Below the pieces are notes generated by a model. It made no database searches, was not told the DNA's origin, and worked only from the letters and a program-made list of their open reading frames with translations. From contig JBKUYM010000006.1 of NCBI GenBank assembly GCA_046964515.1, forward strand, positions 1 through 64,000: a DNA stretch of 64,000 nucleotides, given 5' to 3'. A program made the position numbers and the translations under genes. This stretch comes from UMGS1663 sp046964515 (GTDB lineage Bacteria; Bacillota; Clostridia; TANB77; CAG-508). Shown in pieces: positions 63,971-64,000 of the stretch; position 1 is the stretch's first letter, and the number at the start of each line of letters is the position of its first letter.

Positions 63971-64000
63971 TATTGTTCACCTCCTTTTGGATTATTAACC

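Overview
The window is AT-rich DNA from an anaerobic, endospore-forming Clostridia-type bacterium, probably an uncultured gut lineage (inferred from gene content and codon use only). Spore genes are spoVAC-spoVAD-spoVAE, yabG, veg, yunB, a SPOCS/LysM coat-type protein and spoIIID. Pyruvate formate-lyase with its activase points to fermentation. I saw no rRNA, tRNA, CRISPR array or complete insertion sequence.

Layout. 1-2.3 kb: edge ORF and a GH18/SH3 spore-type hydrolase. 2.5-4.8: dodecin and spoVA. 4.8-8: 5'-nucleotidase, infC-rpmI-rplT and the divergent rplM-rpsI. 8-13.4: accessory region of small cassettes, gene remnants, hairpins and a dispersed repeat. 13.5-18.7: two-component system plus MacAB-like exporter (cluster 1). 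18.8-26.6: housekeeping and membrane genes. 26.7-30.3: glycosyltransferases with an acetyltransferase. 30.4-33.1: two-gene SUF system and an esterase. 33.2-37.9: sporulation block. 38.3-45.9: GT-C protein, P-type ATPase, MazG fusion, and a radical-SAM/DNA-repair pair. 45.9-53.2: a second, larger two-component/exporter locus (cluster 2). 53.2-60.5: CofE-like ligase, XRE regulator, pflB-pflA, permease, patatin, pilin-like protein. 60.6-64: thioester/CnaB surface protein and rpsF-ssb-rpsR.

Main discovery: CGG behaves as a +1 frameshift signal. Reading both strands by eye, I found in-frame CGG in only six places among credible genes. In five of them (ABC ATPase of cluster 1, ABC ATPase of cluster 2, spoIIID, the radical SAM protein, the pilin-like protein) the frame breaks exactly at CGG. 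Skipping the single C restores the conserved protein and puts Gly (GGA or GGT) at that point. In both ATPases this rebuilds the Walker A Gly. In spoIIID it gives GGA-TAA one base before the terminator hairpin. Five independent places with the same trinucleotide, shift direction and amino acid argue against sequencing error or pseudogenes, and suggest that CGG lacks a cognate tRNA and is bypassed by +1 frameshifting or quadruplet decoding. The sixth CGG, in a 45-codon basic ORF just upstream of the radical SAM gene, is the exception and a natural test case.

Other points: infC appears to start with ATA behind a terminator-containing leader; both exporter loci carry direct repeats that look like response-regulator operators; the suf promoter overlaps a perfect palindrome; dodecin and spoVAC share a leader motif; and an LPKTG-ending surface protein has no membrane anchor.
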